DNA of 64,000 bases from Maricaulis sp. (GCA_017643585.1 JAEPND010000009.1:1-64000), one strand, 5' to 3'; shown: positions 7,695-16,982, counted from the stretch's first letter. A program made the numbers and translations. Notes: a model not told the origin generated them from the letters alone.

Positions 7695-8755
7695 GCCCCT
7701 GCATTCTTCGCAAAGCCCAGTGCGCCCTGTGCCAGCGGCGTCACGGCCTTGCCCATTTCCATCGCCTTGGCGTTGGAGGCATTGCCCTGAAGCGCGCGGG
7801 CATACACGCCCTGGACGATCGAGGCGAGGCGGAAGATGTTGTAGGCGAAGTAGAAATCCAGCTCGGGAATGCCGTCGCGCTGGGTCCGTTTGCAGTAGGC
7901 TTCGACATAGGTCTGCATGGACGGGATGCCGTGTGCATCCAGGTCAATGCCCAGGAAACCGCCACGCACTTCCGGCGGCATGACCCAGCCCATCAGCTGA
8001 TAGGTGAAATCGGCCAGCGGATCGCCCAGCGTCGAGAGTTCCCAGTCCAGCACCGCAATCACGCGTGGCTCGGTGGGATGGAAGATCATGTTGTCGAGGC
8101 GATAGTCGCCGTGAACGACCGAGGTGCGTTCCTGTTCCGGTGCCGCCTGCGGCAGCCAGTCCATCAACTGGTCCATCTCGGCCACAGTATCGGTTTCAGC
8201 GGCCCGGTATTGCTTGGACCAGCGGCCAATCTGACGTTCGAAATAATTGCCCGGCTTGCCATATTCACCCAGGCCAGCGGCAGCGAAATCGATCGAGTGC
8301 AGCTGTGCGAGCGTGGCGTTGGACGCGTCATAGATCGCGGCGCGTTCGTCCTTGGAAACGTCCGGCAACAGCCCATCCCAGAAGATCCGGCCCTCGACGA
8401 AATCCATCACATAGAATTCCGTACCGATGACATCGCGATCCATACACAGCCCGAACATGTGGGGCGCGGGAAAGCCCTGTTCGCCCAGCGCTTTCATCAC
8501 CTGGTGTTCGCGATCAACGGCGTGGGCGGATGGCAACAGCTTGCCCGGCGGCTTGCGCCGCAGGACGTAGGACTTGCCTGGCGTGTCCAGCTTGTAGGTA
8601 GGGTTGGACTGCCCGCCCTTGAACTGGCTGACGCTGAGTGGCCCGGAGAACCCGTCCACATGGGCCTGCATCCATTCGGTCAGCCGGCCCTCGTCAAAGG
8701 CCAGAGCATCGGCGACCGCCTTGGTGCCGGAGAAGCTGTTGTCGAGTTCACTCAT
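7691..8755 (-). CDS. Phosphotransferase (APH family, ACAD10/11 kinase-like)
   Basis: A 354-residue protein with the aminoglycoside-phosphotransferase fold. It has the nucleotide loop FKGGQSNPTYKL, the Lys region YVLRRKPPG, the catalytic HGDYRLDN and the metal-binding VLDWELSTLGDPLAD. The closest known type is the kinase domain found in ACAD10/ACAD11, which phosphorylates hydroxyacyl-CoAs before beta-oxidation. A drug-resistance role is therefore less likely. Its start overlaps the stop of the upstream amidohydrolase gene by 4 bases, so the two are cotranslated, although no shared pathway is evident. Confidence 0.88.
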   Translation of the reverse strand: MSELDNSFSGTKAVADALAFDEGRLTEWMQAHVDGFSGPLSVSQFKGGQSNPTYKLDTPGKSYVLRRKPPGKLLPSAHAVDREHQVMKALGEQGFPAPHMFGLCMDRDVIGTEFYVMDFVEGRIFWDGLLPDVSKDERAAIYDASNATLAQLHSIDFAAAGLGEYGKPGNYFERQIGRWSKQYRAAETDTVAEMDQLMDWLPQAAPEQERTSVVHGDYRLDNMIFHPTEPRVIAVLDWELSTLGDPLADFTYQLMGWVMPPEVRGGFLGIDLDAHGIPSMQTYVEAYCKRTQRDGIPELDFYFAYNIFRLASIVQGVYARALQGNASNAKAMEMGKAVTPLAQGALGFAKNAGA

Positions 8756-10041
8756 TGGTTCTTGTGTACCCTTCCGCCTTGCATCACGAAATCAACGTCC
8801 ATCAGTTCGCTGATGTCCTCAAGCGGGTTTCCGTCCACGGCGATGATGTCCGCAAACTTGCCCGCTTCGATGGTGCCGATGTCATCGGCCATTTCAATAT
8901 GATCGGCTGCATTCACCGTTGCCGTCACGATGGCTTCCATCTCGGTCATGCCGGCTTCGACGAGCAGCTGGAATTCGCGGGCGTTGAGACCGTGGCGCGA
9001 AACACCGCTGTCCGTGCCAAAGGCGATCATGACGCCGCCTTCGTGGGCGCGACGCGCCATGGCCAGCATTTGCGGCCCGACCATGCGGGATTTCGCGCGG
9101 ATCGGCGGGGTCATCCAGTCAGCTGTCTCGGCGATTTCACTCACCGTGACACCAGCCAGAACCGTCGGCACAAGGTAGGCACCATTGCGGCGGAACAGGC
9201 GAATGCTGTCGCGGTCCAGATAGGTGCCGTGCTCGATCGAGGCACCGCCGGCTTCCAGGAAGCTGTCAATGCCGCTCTCGCCATGGGCATGGGCGGTGAC
9301 ACGGCGGCCCATCATGCGCGCCGCCTCGACAATGGCTTCCAGCTCGTCATCGAAGAATTGCTGTTCAACACCGGCCGCCGTGTTGGACAGCACGCCCCCG
9401 GTCGCGGTGATCTTGATGACATCCACTCCGGCACGCACCAGTTCACGCACGGCGCGGCGACAATCAGCCGGGCCATTGCAGGCGGCGCGGCTGGACAACA
9501 GGTCCATCACCTCGGTGGAGTAGCCATTGATATCGCCATGACCACCAGTCGGTGTGACAGCGGGGCCGGAGACGCGCAGGCGCGGTCCGATGACATCGCC
9601 GTCGCGGATCGCATTGCGCAGGGCAATCGAGGCCTCGAGCTGGCCACCGACTTCCTGGGCGGAAGTGAAACCGGCCATCAGGGTGGTGCGGGCATGGCGT
9701 GCAGCATCAAGCGCATTGTCGGCGCTGGACAGCGTCACCGTATCGAGCCGTCCGCTGGGGCTCAGCTCGCCCTGCAGGTGGACATGGCTGTCGATCAGGC
9801 CGGGCAGCACGAACTGGTCGGACAGGTCAATGATCTCGGCCCCGTCAGGCGTGATATAGCCGGCCTGGACACTTTCGATACGGCCATTGCGAACCAGGAT
9901 AGATTGCTGGCTCGCCGGTTCCTCACCCGGCACTGCGAGCAGCTGACCGGCATGGATGACCGTAAGCGGTGCCTCATTTTGCGCGTATGCAGCGGACAGG
10001 CCGATAGCGGCGATGCCCGCCGCCAGAATGGTTTTGATCAT
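8752..10041 (-). CDS. Exported amidohydrolase, imidazolonepropionase-like
   Basis: A metal-dependent amidohydrolase of 429 residues with a cleavable signal peptide ending near AAYAQ (residue 21), so it acts in the periplasm. All metal ligands of the family are visible: HVH in GLIDSHVH, the carboxylated-Lys region VIKITATGG, HAHGESG, IEHGTYLD and the final Asp in FGTDSGV. Homologues in marine alphaproteobacteria hydrolyse dipeptides with C-terminal Lys, Arg or Pro (Sgx9260-like prolidases), which fits the peptide-using character of this window. The substrate is inferred only. Confidence 0.9.
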   Translation of the reverse strand: MIKTILAAGIAAIGLSAAYAQNEAPLTVIHAGQLLAVPGEEPASQQSILVRNGRIESVQAGYITPDGAEIIDLSDQFVLPGLIDSHVHLQGELSPSGRLDTVTLSSADNALDAARHARTTLMAGFTSAQEVGGQLEASIALRNAIRDGDVIGPRLRVSGPAVTPTGGHGDINGYSTEVMDLLSSRAACNGPADCRRAVRELVRAGVDVIKITATGGVLSNTAAGVEQQFFDDELEAIVEAARMMGRRVTAHAHGESGIDSFLEAGGASIEHGTYLDRDSIRLFRRNGAYLVPTVLAGVTVSEIAETADWMTPPIRAKSRMVGPQMLAMARRAHEGGVMIAFGTDSGVSRHGLNAREFQLLVEAGMTEMEAIVTATVNAADHIEMADDIGTIEAGKFADIIAVDGNPLEDISELMDVDFVMQGGRVHKNQ

Positions 10042-10105
10042 GACTTGCTCCCCTTCTTGGCAGACAAGATGGAGAAGAAAATCGCTGTGTCAAATGACGT
10101 CGGGG

Positions 10106-11383
10106 TCAGTGCCGCTTGAGTGCACGCCAGGCGATGTCGCGGCGGCAGAAGCCCTCCGGCCAGTCGATCGTGTCGACACCGGCATAGGCCCGGTCGACCG
10201 CATAATGCAGGTTTTCGCCAGTGGCGGTGACGTTCAAAACGCGCCCACCCGCGGCCGTGCGACTGCCAGCGCTGTCGCGAGCAGTGCCCGCCTCGAACAC
10301 GGTGACACCTTGCATGGCATTGGCCTCGTCAACGCCGTTGATGATCGTGCCCTTTTTATAGGAGCCCGGATATCCGTTGGCGGCCATCACGACGGTGATC
10401 GCCGGGCGGTCCGACCAGGCAAGCGGCGGCATATCCGCCAGCGTACCGTTCGCGCAGGCGAGCAGATAAGGCAGGAGGTCGCTGTCGATCCGGCTCATCA
10501 GCACCTGGCATTCCGGATCGCCGAAGCGGATATTGAACTCGACTGTCTTGGGGCCCTCATCGGTCACCATCAGGCCGGCAAAGAGGACGCCCTGAAAAGG
10601 TGCGTCTTCGCTGGCCAGGCCCCGGGCGACCGGTTCGATTATCGTGCGCATGGCGGTCTCGACCAGTTCATCAGTGGCGATCGGAGCGGGACTGTAGGCG
10701 CCCATGCCACCAGTATTCAGGCCGGTATCGCCTTCGCCGACACGCTTGTGGTCCTGGGCCGCGCCGCAGAACATCACCGTCTTGCCGTCGCTGAGCGCGA
10801 AGATGGAGACTTCCTCGCCCTGCATGAATTCCTCGATCACCAGCGTCTTGGAGGCGTCGCCGAACTTGCCGGAGAGGAATTCATCGATCTCGGCCTCGGC
10901 CTCCTCGCGGGTTGTCGGGATGACCACGCCCTTGCCGGCCGCCAGACCGTCAGCCTTGAGCACATAGGGCGGAGTGAACTGGCCCAGAAAGGCCTTGGCC
11001 TCCGCCGCGTCGGAGAAAATGCCGTAGCGCGCGGTCGGTACGTTGTGGCGGGCATAGAAATCCTTGGCGAAGGCCTTGGAGGTTTCCAGCATGGAGGCCG
11101 CCTTGGACGGTCCGAAAACGGCGATACCAGCGTCGCGCAGCTTGTCCGCCAAGCCATCGCACAGCGGGTTTTCCGGCCCGACCACGACCAGATCGACGGC
11201 CTCGGTTTTCGCCAGCTCTGTGAGAGCCTCAAGATCAGAGACCGGGATGTTGTGACAGGTCGCGAGCTCGGCAATGGCTGCGCTGCCCGGGGCTGCGAGG
11301 ATCTGGGTGGCCTTGTCGCTCTTGGCGATTTTCCAGACGAGGGCGTGCTCTCGTCCACCGGAACCGACAACAAGAATCTTCAT
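10106..11383 (-). CDS. purD: Phosphoribosylamine-glycine ligase
   Basis: PurD joins glycine to phosphoribosylamine with ATP in step 2 of de novo purine synthesis. The N-terminal domain opens with [17 protein letters not shown], and the ATP-grasp core has [27 protein letters not shown] and the metal-binding [12 protein letters not shown]. The length of 425 residues is normal. It is divergent from xseA across about 120 bases that must hold both promoters. The downstream amidohydrolase gene follows after 64 bases. Confidence 0.97.
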   Translation of the reverse strand: MKILVVGSGGREHALVWKIAKSDKATQILAAPGSAAIAELATCHNIPVSDLEALTELAKTEAVDLVVVGPENPLCDGLADKLRDAGIAVFGPSKAASMLETSKAFAKDFYARHNVPTARYGIFSDAAEAKAFLGQFTPPYVLKADGLAAGKGVVIPTTREEAEAEIDEFLSGKFGDASKTLVIEEFMQGEEVSIFALSDGKTVMFCGAAQDHKRVGEGDTGLNTGGMGAYSPAPIATDELVETAMRTIIEPVARGLASEDAPFQGVLFAGLMVTDEGPKTVEFNIRFGDPECQVLMSRIDSDLLPYLLACANGTLADMPPLAWSDRPAITVVMAANGYPGSYKKGTIINGVDEANAMQGVTVFEAGTARDSAGSRTAAGGRVLNVTATGENLHYAVDRAYAGVDTIDWPEGFCRRDIAWRALKRH

Positions 11384-11503
11384 GGCATGCCTCGCTCGCT
11401 GTTAGGCCAGTCACTTGTTCGACCGTCACTAGCTCAAAGCCGGGCCCTTGTTGAGTCTCACTTGCCGTTGCAGATCCGGACGATCCGGAATACCTAGATT
11501 CCA

Positions 11504-12958
11504 ATGTCTGAAACGAGCGGCAATATCCACGAATTCTCCGTATCCGAACTGGCGGGCTCGCTGAAGCGCACCGTTGAGGATGCCTTTGGCCATGTCCGCG
11601 TCCGCGGCGAGCTGGGGCGCGTGGTTGTGGCCAAGTCCGGCCATGTCTATTTCGACATCAAGGATGAGCGCGCGGTCATCAATTCCATCGCCTGGAAGGG
11701 GACGGCGGCGCGGTTCCGCTTCCGTCCGGAAGAAGGCCTGGAAGTCATCATCGAAGGTCGCATGTCGACCTATCCGGGGCGATCGCAATACCAGCTGATC
11801 GTCGAGACCATGGAGCCTGCCGGCGCCGGTGCGCTGATGGCGCTGCTGGAAGAGCGCAAGAAGCAACTGGCCGCCGAGGGATTATTCTCCCCGGACCGCA
11901 AGAAGGCCATTCCCTTCCTGCCGCGCACGATCGGTGTTGTGACATCGCCGACCGGGGCGGTGATCCGCGACATCCTGCATCGCCTGGAAGATCGTTTCCC
12001 GCGTCATGTCCTGCTCTGGCCGGTGCTGGTGCAGGGCGAGGGCGCTGCCAAACAGGTGTCCGAGGCCATTCGCGGTTTCAACGCGATCGAGCCGGGTGGG
12101 CCTGTGCCGCGCCCGGATGTGCTCATTGTTGCCCGGGGCGGTGGCTCCATAGAGGACCTGTGGGGGTTCAACGAGGAAGCTGTCGTTCGTGCGGCAGCCG
12201 ACAGCGATATCCCGCTGATCTCGGCTGTGGGCCATGAGACCGATACGACCCTAATTGATTATGCCTCCGACAAACGCGCGCCGACCCCGACGGGTGCTGC
12301 CGAGATGGCGGTGCCGGTGCGGGCCGAGCTCAAGGCGCGCCTGGATACGCTGAGTGGCCGCCTCGTTGGTGCGCTCTCACGTCTGATCGAGCGTCGTCGC
12401 ACCGATCTGCGTTCTGCTGCGCGGGCGCTGCCGAGGCCGAATGCGCTGCTGGAGCTCAAGCGTCAGCGGTTCGACATGGTCGCCGACCAGCTTGACGGTG
12501 CGCTGCTCAATGCCACGGCGGAAAAGCGCTCGCGCCTTCTGGTCATCAGCGCGGGGCTGAAGCCCGGCGCCTTGTCCCGCGATATCGGCCAGCGCCGCGA
12601 ACGCACCAATGACCGGGCCCGTCGTCTCGAACCCGCCATGCAGCGGCAATTGCGCGATCAGCGCCAGCGGCTGGACAGCTGGGGCGCGCGGCTCAATTCA
12701 CTCAGCCACCAATCCGTGCTCTCGCGCGGGTTTGCGCTGGTCTACAATGCCGATGGCAAGCTGGTGCGCCAGGGGGCGGACCTGCAATCCGGCGAAATGA
12801 TCGATCTGGAGTTTGCCGATGTGCGCCGTCATGCCTTGGTTGATGGAACTGCGAGCGAAACGCCGCCATCTCCTCAATCCGCGCCCGTCATCAAAAAGCC
12901 GAAACCCAAGCCCAAGAAGGCCAAGCCAACACCGGAAGGCCAGGGTACATTATTCTGA
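11504..12958 (+). CDS. xseA: Exodeoxyribonuclease VII large subunit
   Basis: The large subunit of the single-strand-specific exonuclease VII. The N-terminal OB fold (about residues 8-105) contains VRGELGRVVVAKSGHVYFDIKD-type sequence. It is followed by the catalytic domain with IGVVTSPTGAVIRDILHR, VLIVARGGGSIEDLWGFNEE and SAVGHETD, then a long helical region. A proline/lysine-rich tail (KPKPKPKKAKP) ends the protein. The small subunit xseB is not next to it. The DUF2093 gene directly downstream is the usual alphaproteobacterial neighbour. Confidence 0.96.
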   Translation: MSETSGNIHEFSVSELAGSLKRTVEDAFGHVRVRGELGRVVVAKSGHVYFDIKDERAVINSIAWKGTAARFRFRPEEGLEVIIEGRMSTYPGRSQYQLIVETMEPAGAGALMALLEERKKQLAAEGLFSPDRKKAIPFLPRTIGVVTSPTGAVIRDILHRLEDRFPRHVLLWPVLVQGEGAAKQVSEAIRGFNAIEPGGPVPRPDVLIVARGGGSIEDLWGFNEEAVVRAAADSDIPLISAVGHETDTTLIDYASDKRAPTPTGAAEMAVPVRAELKARLDTLSGRLVGALSRLIERRRTDLRSAARALPRPNALLELKRQRFDMVADQLDGALLNATAEKRSRLLVISAGLKPGALSRDIGQRRERTNDRARRLEPAMQRQLRDQRQRLDSWGARLNSLSHQSVLSRGFALVYNADGKLVRQGADLQSGEMIDLEFADVRRHALVDGTASETPPSPQSAPVIKKPKPKPKKAKPTPEGQGTLF

Positions 12959-13002
12959 TAAGCTCACTCCCGGTTCACCGGGTGCCGTGTTAGAAAGTCG
13001 AT

Positions 13003-13233
13003 ATGACCGATAATTCCTTTGATGCCGAATTCCAGGGCGAAGCCATTCTTGAGTATGGCGACAGCGATTTCATCACTCTCAAGCCGGGTGCCTATGTGAA
13101 ATGCGCCGTGAGCGGTGACACCATCCCGCTGGGTGAGTTGCGCTACTGGAATGTGGACGAGCAGGAGGCCTACAAGGACTCCCTCATCGCCACCGCCCGC
13201 TGGCGCGAGCTCAACGCGGTGCCGGGCAAATGA
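13003..13233 (+). CDS. DUF2093 domain protein
   Basis: A 76-residue protein of the DUF2093 family (characteristic ILEYGDSDF...G.YV.CAVSG..IPLGELRYWN). The family is alphaproteobacterial and commonly follows xseA; the function is not known. Its stop overlaps the start of the M23 peptidase gene by 4 bases. Confidence 0.85.
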   Translation: MTDNSFDAEFQGEAILEYGDSDFITLKPGAYVKCAVSGDTIPLGELRYWNVDEQEAYKDSLIATARWRELNAVPGK

Positions 13234-14111
13234 TCAGCTTGCTGCTTTCCCTGGCAGTGCTGGCCCAGGACGCGGACCCGATCGGCGATCTGATCGCGGA
13301 AAGCGAAGTGCCGACGGTTACAAGGGTCGGACCTTTCATCCCAATGGGCTGTTCGGGCGAATACATCGAAGGCGGAATCCTGGCTTGCCGGTTTGTGCCC
13401 GGGACGGAAGCTCAGCTCGGCGATGTGACGGGAACAGCTGATCAGTATGGCTGGGTTCTGCTGGCCATTCCGCGACAAGCGCCGGACTCGCTTCCCTTTC
13501 GTGTCACTTTGCCTCAAGGCGACCGGCTGGCTGACGAGACCCGAACCATCACCCAGCGCGAATACAATCTTCAGCGTGTCGATGGCGTGCCGCAGTCGAC
13601 CGTGACGCCGGACCCCTCGACCCTGCCACGCCGTCAGCGCGAATACGCGCAGAAACAGGATGCCTTCAATTCAACCTGGGACGGGCAAGGGTTTCTTGAT
13701 GGCTTCATCGCGCCGGCCGACGGTGTCACAACCGGCGTTTACGGCTCGGCGCGCATCTACAATGACGGGTCCGAACGCGGCGTGCACTGGGGGCTCGACT
13801 GGGCCAACGCAGAAGGCACACCGGTCGTTGCACCTGCCAGTGGTCTCGTCACCCTGGCTGAACCGGACATGTATTACGAAGGCGGGCTGATCTTTATTGA
13901 TCATGGGCAGGGACTGGTTTCAGCCTTCCTGCACCTGTCGGGCGTTGAGGTTGAAGCCGGCCAGGTCGTCGAGCAGGGCCAGGTCATCGGCGCGATCGGT
14001 TCAACCGGTCGCTCGACCGGGCCGCATCTGGACTGGCGTGTGAAGCTGCGCAACCAGTTCTACATCGATCCGGCCCTGCTGCTCGAGCTCGACGTTCACA
14101 GCCTGCGCTAG
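13230..14111 (+). CDS. M23-family (LytM/NlpD-type) metallopeptidase
   Basis: A probable peptidoglycan endopeptidase or murein hydrolase activator acting in the periplasm. A short hydrophobic N-terminus (MISLLLSLAVLAQ) is the likely signal peptide. The C-terminal M23 domain (about 165-290) has the zinc ligands His186 and Asp190 in HWGLD and the loop GRSTGPHLDWR at 260-270. The canonical HxH reads His266-Leu-Asp268, so the usual second His zinc ligand is Asp, a variant seen in alphaproteobacterial members. The gene overlaps the DUF2093 stop by 4 bases, extending the xseA operon. Confidence 0.88.
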   Translation: MISLLLSLAVLAQDADPIGDLIAESEVPTVTRVGPFIPMGCSGEYIEGGILACRFVPGTEAQLGDVTGTADQYGWVLLAIPRQAPDSLPFRVTLPQGDRLADETRTITQREYNLQRVDGVPQSTVTPDPSTLPRRQREYAQKQDAFNSTWDGQGFLDGFIAPADGVTTGVYGSARIYNDGSERGVHWGLDWANAEGTPVVAPASGLVTLAEPDMYYEGGLIFIDHGQGLVSAFLHLSGVEVEAGQVVEQGQVIGAIGSTGRSTGPHLDWRVKLRNQFYIDPALLLELDVHSLR

Positions 14112-14116
14112 TCATC

Positions 14117-14130
14117 TGGACTTAAGTCCA
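14117..14130. promoter_or_regulatory. Palindromic operator upstream of tetR gene
   Basis: TGGACTTAAGTCCA is a perfect 14-base palindrome 22 bases before the ATG of the TetR gene. The same sequence with two changed central bases recurs at 14813-14826, in front of the peptidase gene downstream. The pair is best explained as the operator of this TetR protein. Confidence 0.75.
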
Positions 14131-14151
14131 AAACTGCCGGATCCTTCCGGC

Positions 14152-14754
14152 ATGGATGAGCTCGCACCCCCGCGTCCCTTGTCGCAACGGGCAAAGGCCA
14201 ATCGCGACCGTATCTATACGGCAGCGATCGAGCTGATCCGTGAGCGCGGCTATGGCGCCGTCACCATGACCGACATCGCCAAGGCAGCAGGGGTCGCCCG
14301 GGCGAGCGTGTTCAATCATTTTCCGGCCAAGCTCGCTTTCCTGGGGGAATGGTTCGAGCGGTTTACCCGCGCGGTCCTGCACGAGGCCAGCCAGCAGACC
14401 GGCAACAGCGCCTGGACGCGTTTGTGTTTTGTGCTGGAGGCTCTGGCTCGGGGTGCCGAGGCCAACAAGGACATCATCGTGCATGTTGCATCGCTGGCGA
14501 TGGGGCATGGCCCGTTGGCAGCGACGGAAGCGGAGCTGGATGATGAGCTGCAGCTCTATTTTGCCCGCATCATTCGCGACGGACAGGCGTCCGGGGAGAT
14601 CGATCGGGATATCGACGTCGATTTTCTGGCGGATATGTGGGTCGGCCTGTTGACGGTCACCGCCCATGACTGGGTCAACCGGGGCCAGACGTCGGATTTG
14701 GGTGCAGAATTAAAGGCCCGTTTCAAAACGCTTTTTCGTGGCATCGAAAAATAA
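14152..14754 (+). CDS. TetR-family transcriptional regulator
   Basis: A 200-residue repressor. The N-terminal helix-turn-helix covers about residues 20-65, with the recognition region TMTDIAKAAGVARASVFNHF (39-58) matching the TetR consensus. The C-terminal ligand domain is helical and unassigned. No Shine-Dalgarno sequence precedes the ATG at 14152; instead the hairpin GCCGGA-TCCT-TCCGGC (14136-14151) touches it. Translation may therefore be leaderless or weak. The matching palindromes before this gene and before the next operon indicate autoregulation plus control of the S41 peptidase and its partner. Confidence 0.92.
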   Translation: MDELAPPRPLSQRAKANRDRIYTAAIELIRERGYGAVTMTDIAKAAGVARASVFNHFPAKLAFLGEWFERFTRAVLHEASQQTGNSAWTRLCFVLEALARGAEANKDIIVHVASLAMGHGPLAATEAELDDELQLYFARIIRDGQASGEIDRDIDVDFLADMWVGLLTVTAHDWVNRGQTSDLGAELKARFKTLFRGIEK

Positions 14755-14777
14755 TCACTGAATTCTGCATCCAAACT

Positions 14778-14791
14778 TGGACCTGAGTACA
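14778..14791. promoter_or_regulatory. Imperfect copy of the TetR operator
   Basis: TGGACCTGAGTACA matches 11 of 14 positions of the palindrome at 14117-14130. Its centre is 35 bases upstream of the better copy at 14813-14826, so two dimers could bind ahead of the peptidase gene. Confidence 0.5.
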
Positions 14792-14812
14792 TCTTAGGGT
14801 CAGACAACAAAT

Positions 14813-14826
14813 TGGACTTGGGTCCA
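14813..14826. promoter_or_regulatory. TetR operator upstream of the S41-like peptidase gene
   Basis: TGGACTTGGGTCCA keeps both arms of the tetR-upstream palindrome (TGGACTT / GTCCA). It lies 35 bases before the ATG at 14861, a position suited to blocking RNA polymerase. Confidence 0.72.
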
Positions 14827-14860
14827 TTTTGTGATGATCCGGTTTCAGGAAGGAGTTTCG

Positions 14861-16144
14861 ATGTCCCGATTTCTAAAGGCCTCTGCGGCGGTGCTCGCCC
14901 TGTGCTCAGCCGGTACCGCACATGCGCAGTCCGATGATGCGCCCTGGCAGGAGGATCTGACCGCTTTCCTGGACGTGTTGCATGCCGAGCATGACAATCC
15001 GTACTTCCACACCCCGCGCGATGAGTTCGAGGCCGCGGTTGCGGCATATCGTGCCGCGCTCCCGGGGATGGACCGCGCCGAGCGTATCACCGGCTTTGCC
15101 CGGATTATCGCCCTCGTTGGCGATGGCCATACCTGGATGCCGATGCACCGGCTGCCATTTGAGGGCCTGCCGGCCGGGCCGGGCTTTTCCTCCCTGCCTG
15201 TACGGTTCGAACTGTTCGATGACGGTCTTTACGTGGTCGGTGCGGGAGATGCCCACTCAGATCTTCTCGGCGCACAGGTATCCGCGTTCGGATCGGTTCC
15301 GGTCGATCAGGCGATCGCCGATGCCCTGCAGCTGCTGCCGACAGACGCCACCAATTTCGCGCGTGAGTTTGTCGCCGAATGGCTGATGCAGTTCGAGCTG
15401 CTCCAGGCGCTCGGGCTGGCCGGCGAGCGTGCCGAGCTGCGCTTTGCTGATGGTCGTTCTGTCGAGCTGCAGCCCCTGGCGCCCGATGCGCAGTACAACT
15501 GGGTCTTCTCCATGGATGGCGGGCCGGCAGGGCAGGCGGACTGGCAGACAGCCACCGATACAGCCCCGTTCTGGCTGGGCACGTTCGACCCGGCCTATCG
15601 CATCGTTGAGCTGGACGGGGCGACCGATCTCCAGTTCACCGAGATCCGCGACTGGGACGGGCGCGGCTTTGCCGAGCTGGCACAGGCGGCCGTTGCACAG
15701 GCCGAGGCGCGCGACAATCCGGCGCTGATTATCGACCTGCGTCGATGCCTGGGGGGAGACGGCTCTCGCAATGAGGGTTTCATCGCGGCTCTGGCCGAGA
15801 GTGAGGCAATCAATCGCGAGGGGCGGCTGATGATCCTGACCGGCCGGTCCACCCACTCCGCTGCCGTGATGCTGGTGTCTGCGCTGGAGCAGCGCACCCA
15901 GGCAGTATTCTTGGGCCAGGGAACAGCAGACCGTCCCAATCACTATGGCGAAACGAATATCTTCGTGACGCCAAACTCCCTGCTGCCGGTTATTCACGCC
16001 AGCGAGTACTACCAGACCTCATTCGAGGGCGATGAGCGTCGCTTCCGCGCGCCTGATATCGCCATCCCCTACACCTTTGCGGACTATGCAGCCGGCACTG
16101 ACGCCGTGCTGGCCGCCGCCATCAATGCCATCAACGGAGACTGA
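14861..16144 (+). CDS. Exported S41-like (tail-specific-type) serine peptidase
   Basis: I place the start at the ATG at 14861, with AAGGAG 7 bases upstream, giving 427 residues. A signal peptide ends near GTAHAQ (residue 23). The C-terminal half follows the S41/C-terminal-processing peptidase pattern: ALIIDLRRCLGGDGSRNEG (about 286-304), then LMILTGRSTHSAAVML, in which Ser333 aligns with the nucleophile. A clear PDZ domain is not visible, so it belongs to the shorter, PDZ-less group. It is likely cotranscribed with the exported unknown that begins 1 base after its stop and likely repressed by the adjacent TetR protein. Confidence 0.8.
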   Translation: MSRFLKASAAVLALCSAGTAHAQSDDAPWQEDLTAFLDVLHAEHDNPYFHTPRDEFEAAVAAYRAALPGMDRAERITGFARIIALVGDGHTWMPMHRLPFEGLPAGPGFSSLPVRFELFDDGLYVVGAGDAHSDLLGAQVSAFGSVPVDQAIADALQLLPTDATNFAREFVAEWLMQFELLQALGLAGERAELRFADGRSVELQPLAPDAQYNWVFSMDGGPAGQADWQTATDTAPFWLGTFDPAYRIVELDGATDLQFTEIRDWDGRGFAELAQAAVAQAEARDNPALIIDLRRCLGGDGSRNEGFIAALAESEAINREGRLMILTGRSTHSAAVMLVSALEQRTQAVFLGQGTADRPNHYGETNIFVTPNSLLPVIHASEYYQTSFEGDERRFRAPDIAIPYTFADYAAGTDAVLAAAINAINGD

Positions 16145-16145
16145 C

Positions 16146-16982
16146 ATGTCATTCAAGACCTTCCTGCTGGGCGCGGTCGCGGTCGCGAGCTGCCTTGCCG
16201 CCGGAGCCGCCGCTGAAACACCCTGGACCCATGATGCCAGCGATAATGCGATCGGTCGGATCTATTACTATGAGCGCTCGAACACGGACGGCAGCCTCGA
16301 TGAGCGCATCACCATCTCCCGCCGCGATGCCACGCATATCGAGGTCTACAAGGAAAACGGCCTGTGCCGGAACGCGTCGGTGGTGCGGGCTGAGCTGGAT
16401 CTCGACACGCTGTCGGCGCCTGTGATCACGGGCGGGCAGTTGCAGCCGGGCGCAGAGATCATGGATTTCGCCTTCCTGGAGCTGAACGAGGCGGGTGATC
16501 AGATGGACCTGCTGGTGCAATTGCCAAACATGGAGATCCGCAACGAGTCGGAGATCGGTCACGCCCACTGGGTGTTGTTCGATTTCGATTTCGCCAGTTT
16601 CACGGTCGCGACGCCGCACCTTGACGCGCCGCGTGACGGTTTCGATTTTGGAATGGCGCTGGTCTGGGCAGATCCGTCCTCGCCTGACCCCTTCTTCTGG
16701 ATGGGTGGTCTGCAGGCGCAGTATGTGGGTGCCACCGAGCATCTGGGCGTGCAGTCCGACCAGTATCGACTGACCGGCAGCGCGCTGGACCACGATTTGG
16801 CGACGGGTGATGAAGGCCAGCTCTGGCTCGGCGCCGAGGAGGGCCATATCGTCGACATCGTCATGCCGGCTCCCAGTCATCCCGGATACACGGACTATCG
16901 CCTGCGCCTGCTCGACATCAGCGATGGCGGAGAAGCCGAGTGGACGGCGCTGCTGACGGCTCATTTTGAAGGGTGCGAATAG
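16146..16982 (+). CDS. Exported protein of unknown function
   Basis: 278 residues from the ATG at 16146; the frame is open farther upstream but that part lies inside the peptidase gene. The signal peptide ends near GAAAE (residue 23). The mature part is acidic and beta-rich, with many Asp, Trp and Phe residues and two cysteines far apart (in NGLCRNASV and at the very C-terminus). I recognise no family. It follows the S41-like peptidase with a 1-base gap, so the two are almost certainly made together; a substrate, inhibitor or partner role is possible. A strong terminator follows. Confidence 0.75.
   Translation: MSFKTFLLGAVAVASCLAAGAAAETPWTHDASDNAIGRIYYYERSNTDGSLDERITISRRDATHIEVYKENGLCRNASVVRAELDLDTLSAPVITGGQLQPGAEIMDFAFLELNEAGDQMDLLVQLPNMEIRNESEIGHAHWVLFDFDFASFTVATPHLDAPRDGFDFGMALVWADPSSPDPFFWMGGLQAQYVGATEHLGVQSDQYRLTGSALDHDLATGDEGQLWLGAEEGHIVDIVMPAPSHPGYTDYRLRLLDISDGGEAEWTALLTAHFEGCE

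Noticed and set aside
7691-8755. Aminoglycoside resistance gene
   Set aside because: Overall sequence follows the ACAD10/11-type kinase branch and the gene is coupled to an amidohydrolase, not to resistance functions.
9956-11497. 513-codon plus-strand frame over purD
   Set aside because: Antisense to purD with no recognisable domain; GC-skewed third positions of purD keep it open.
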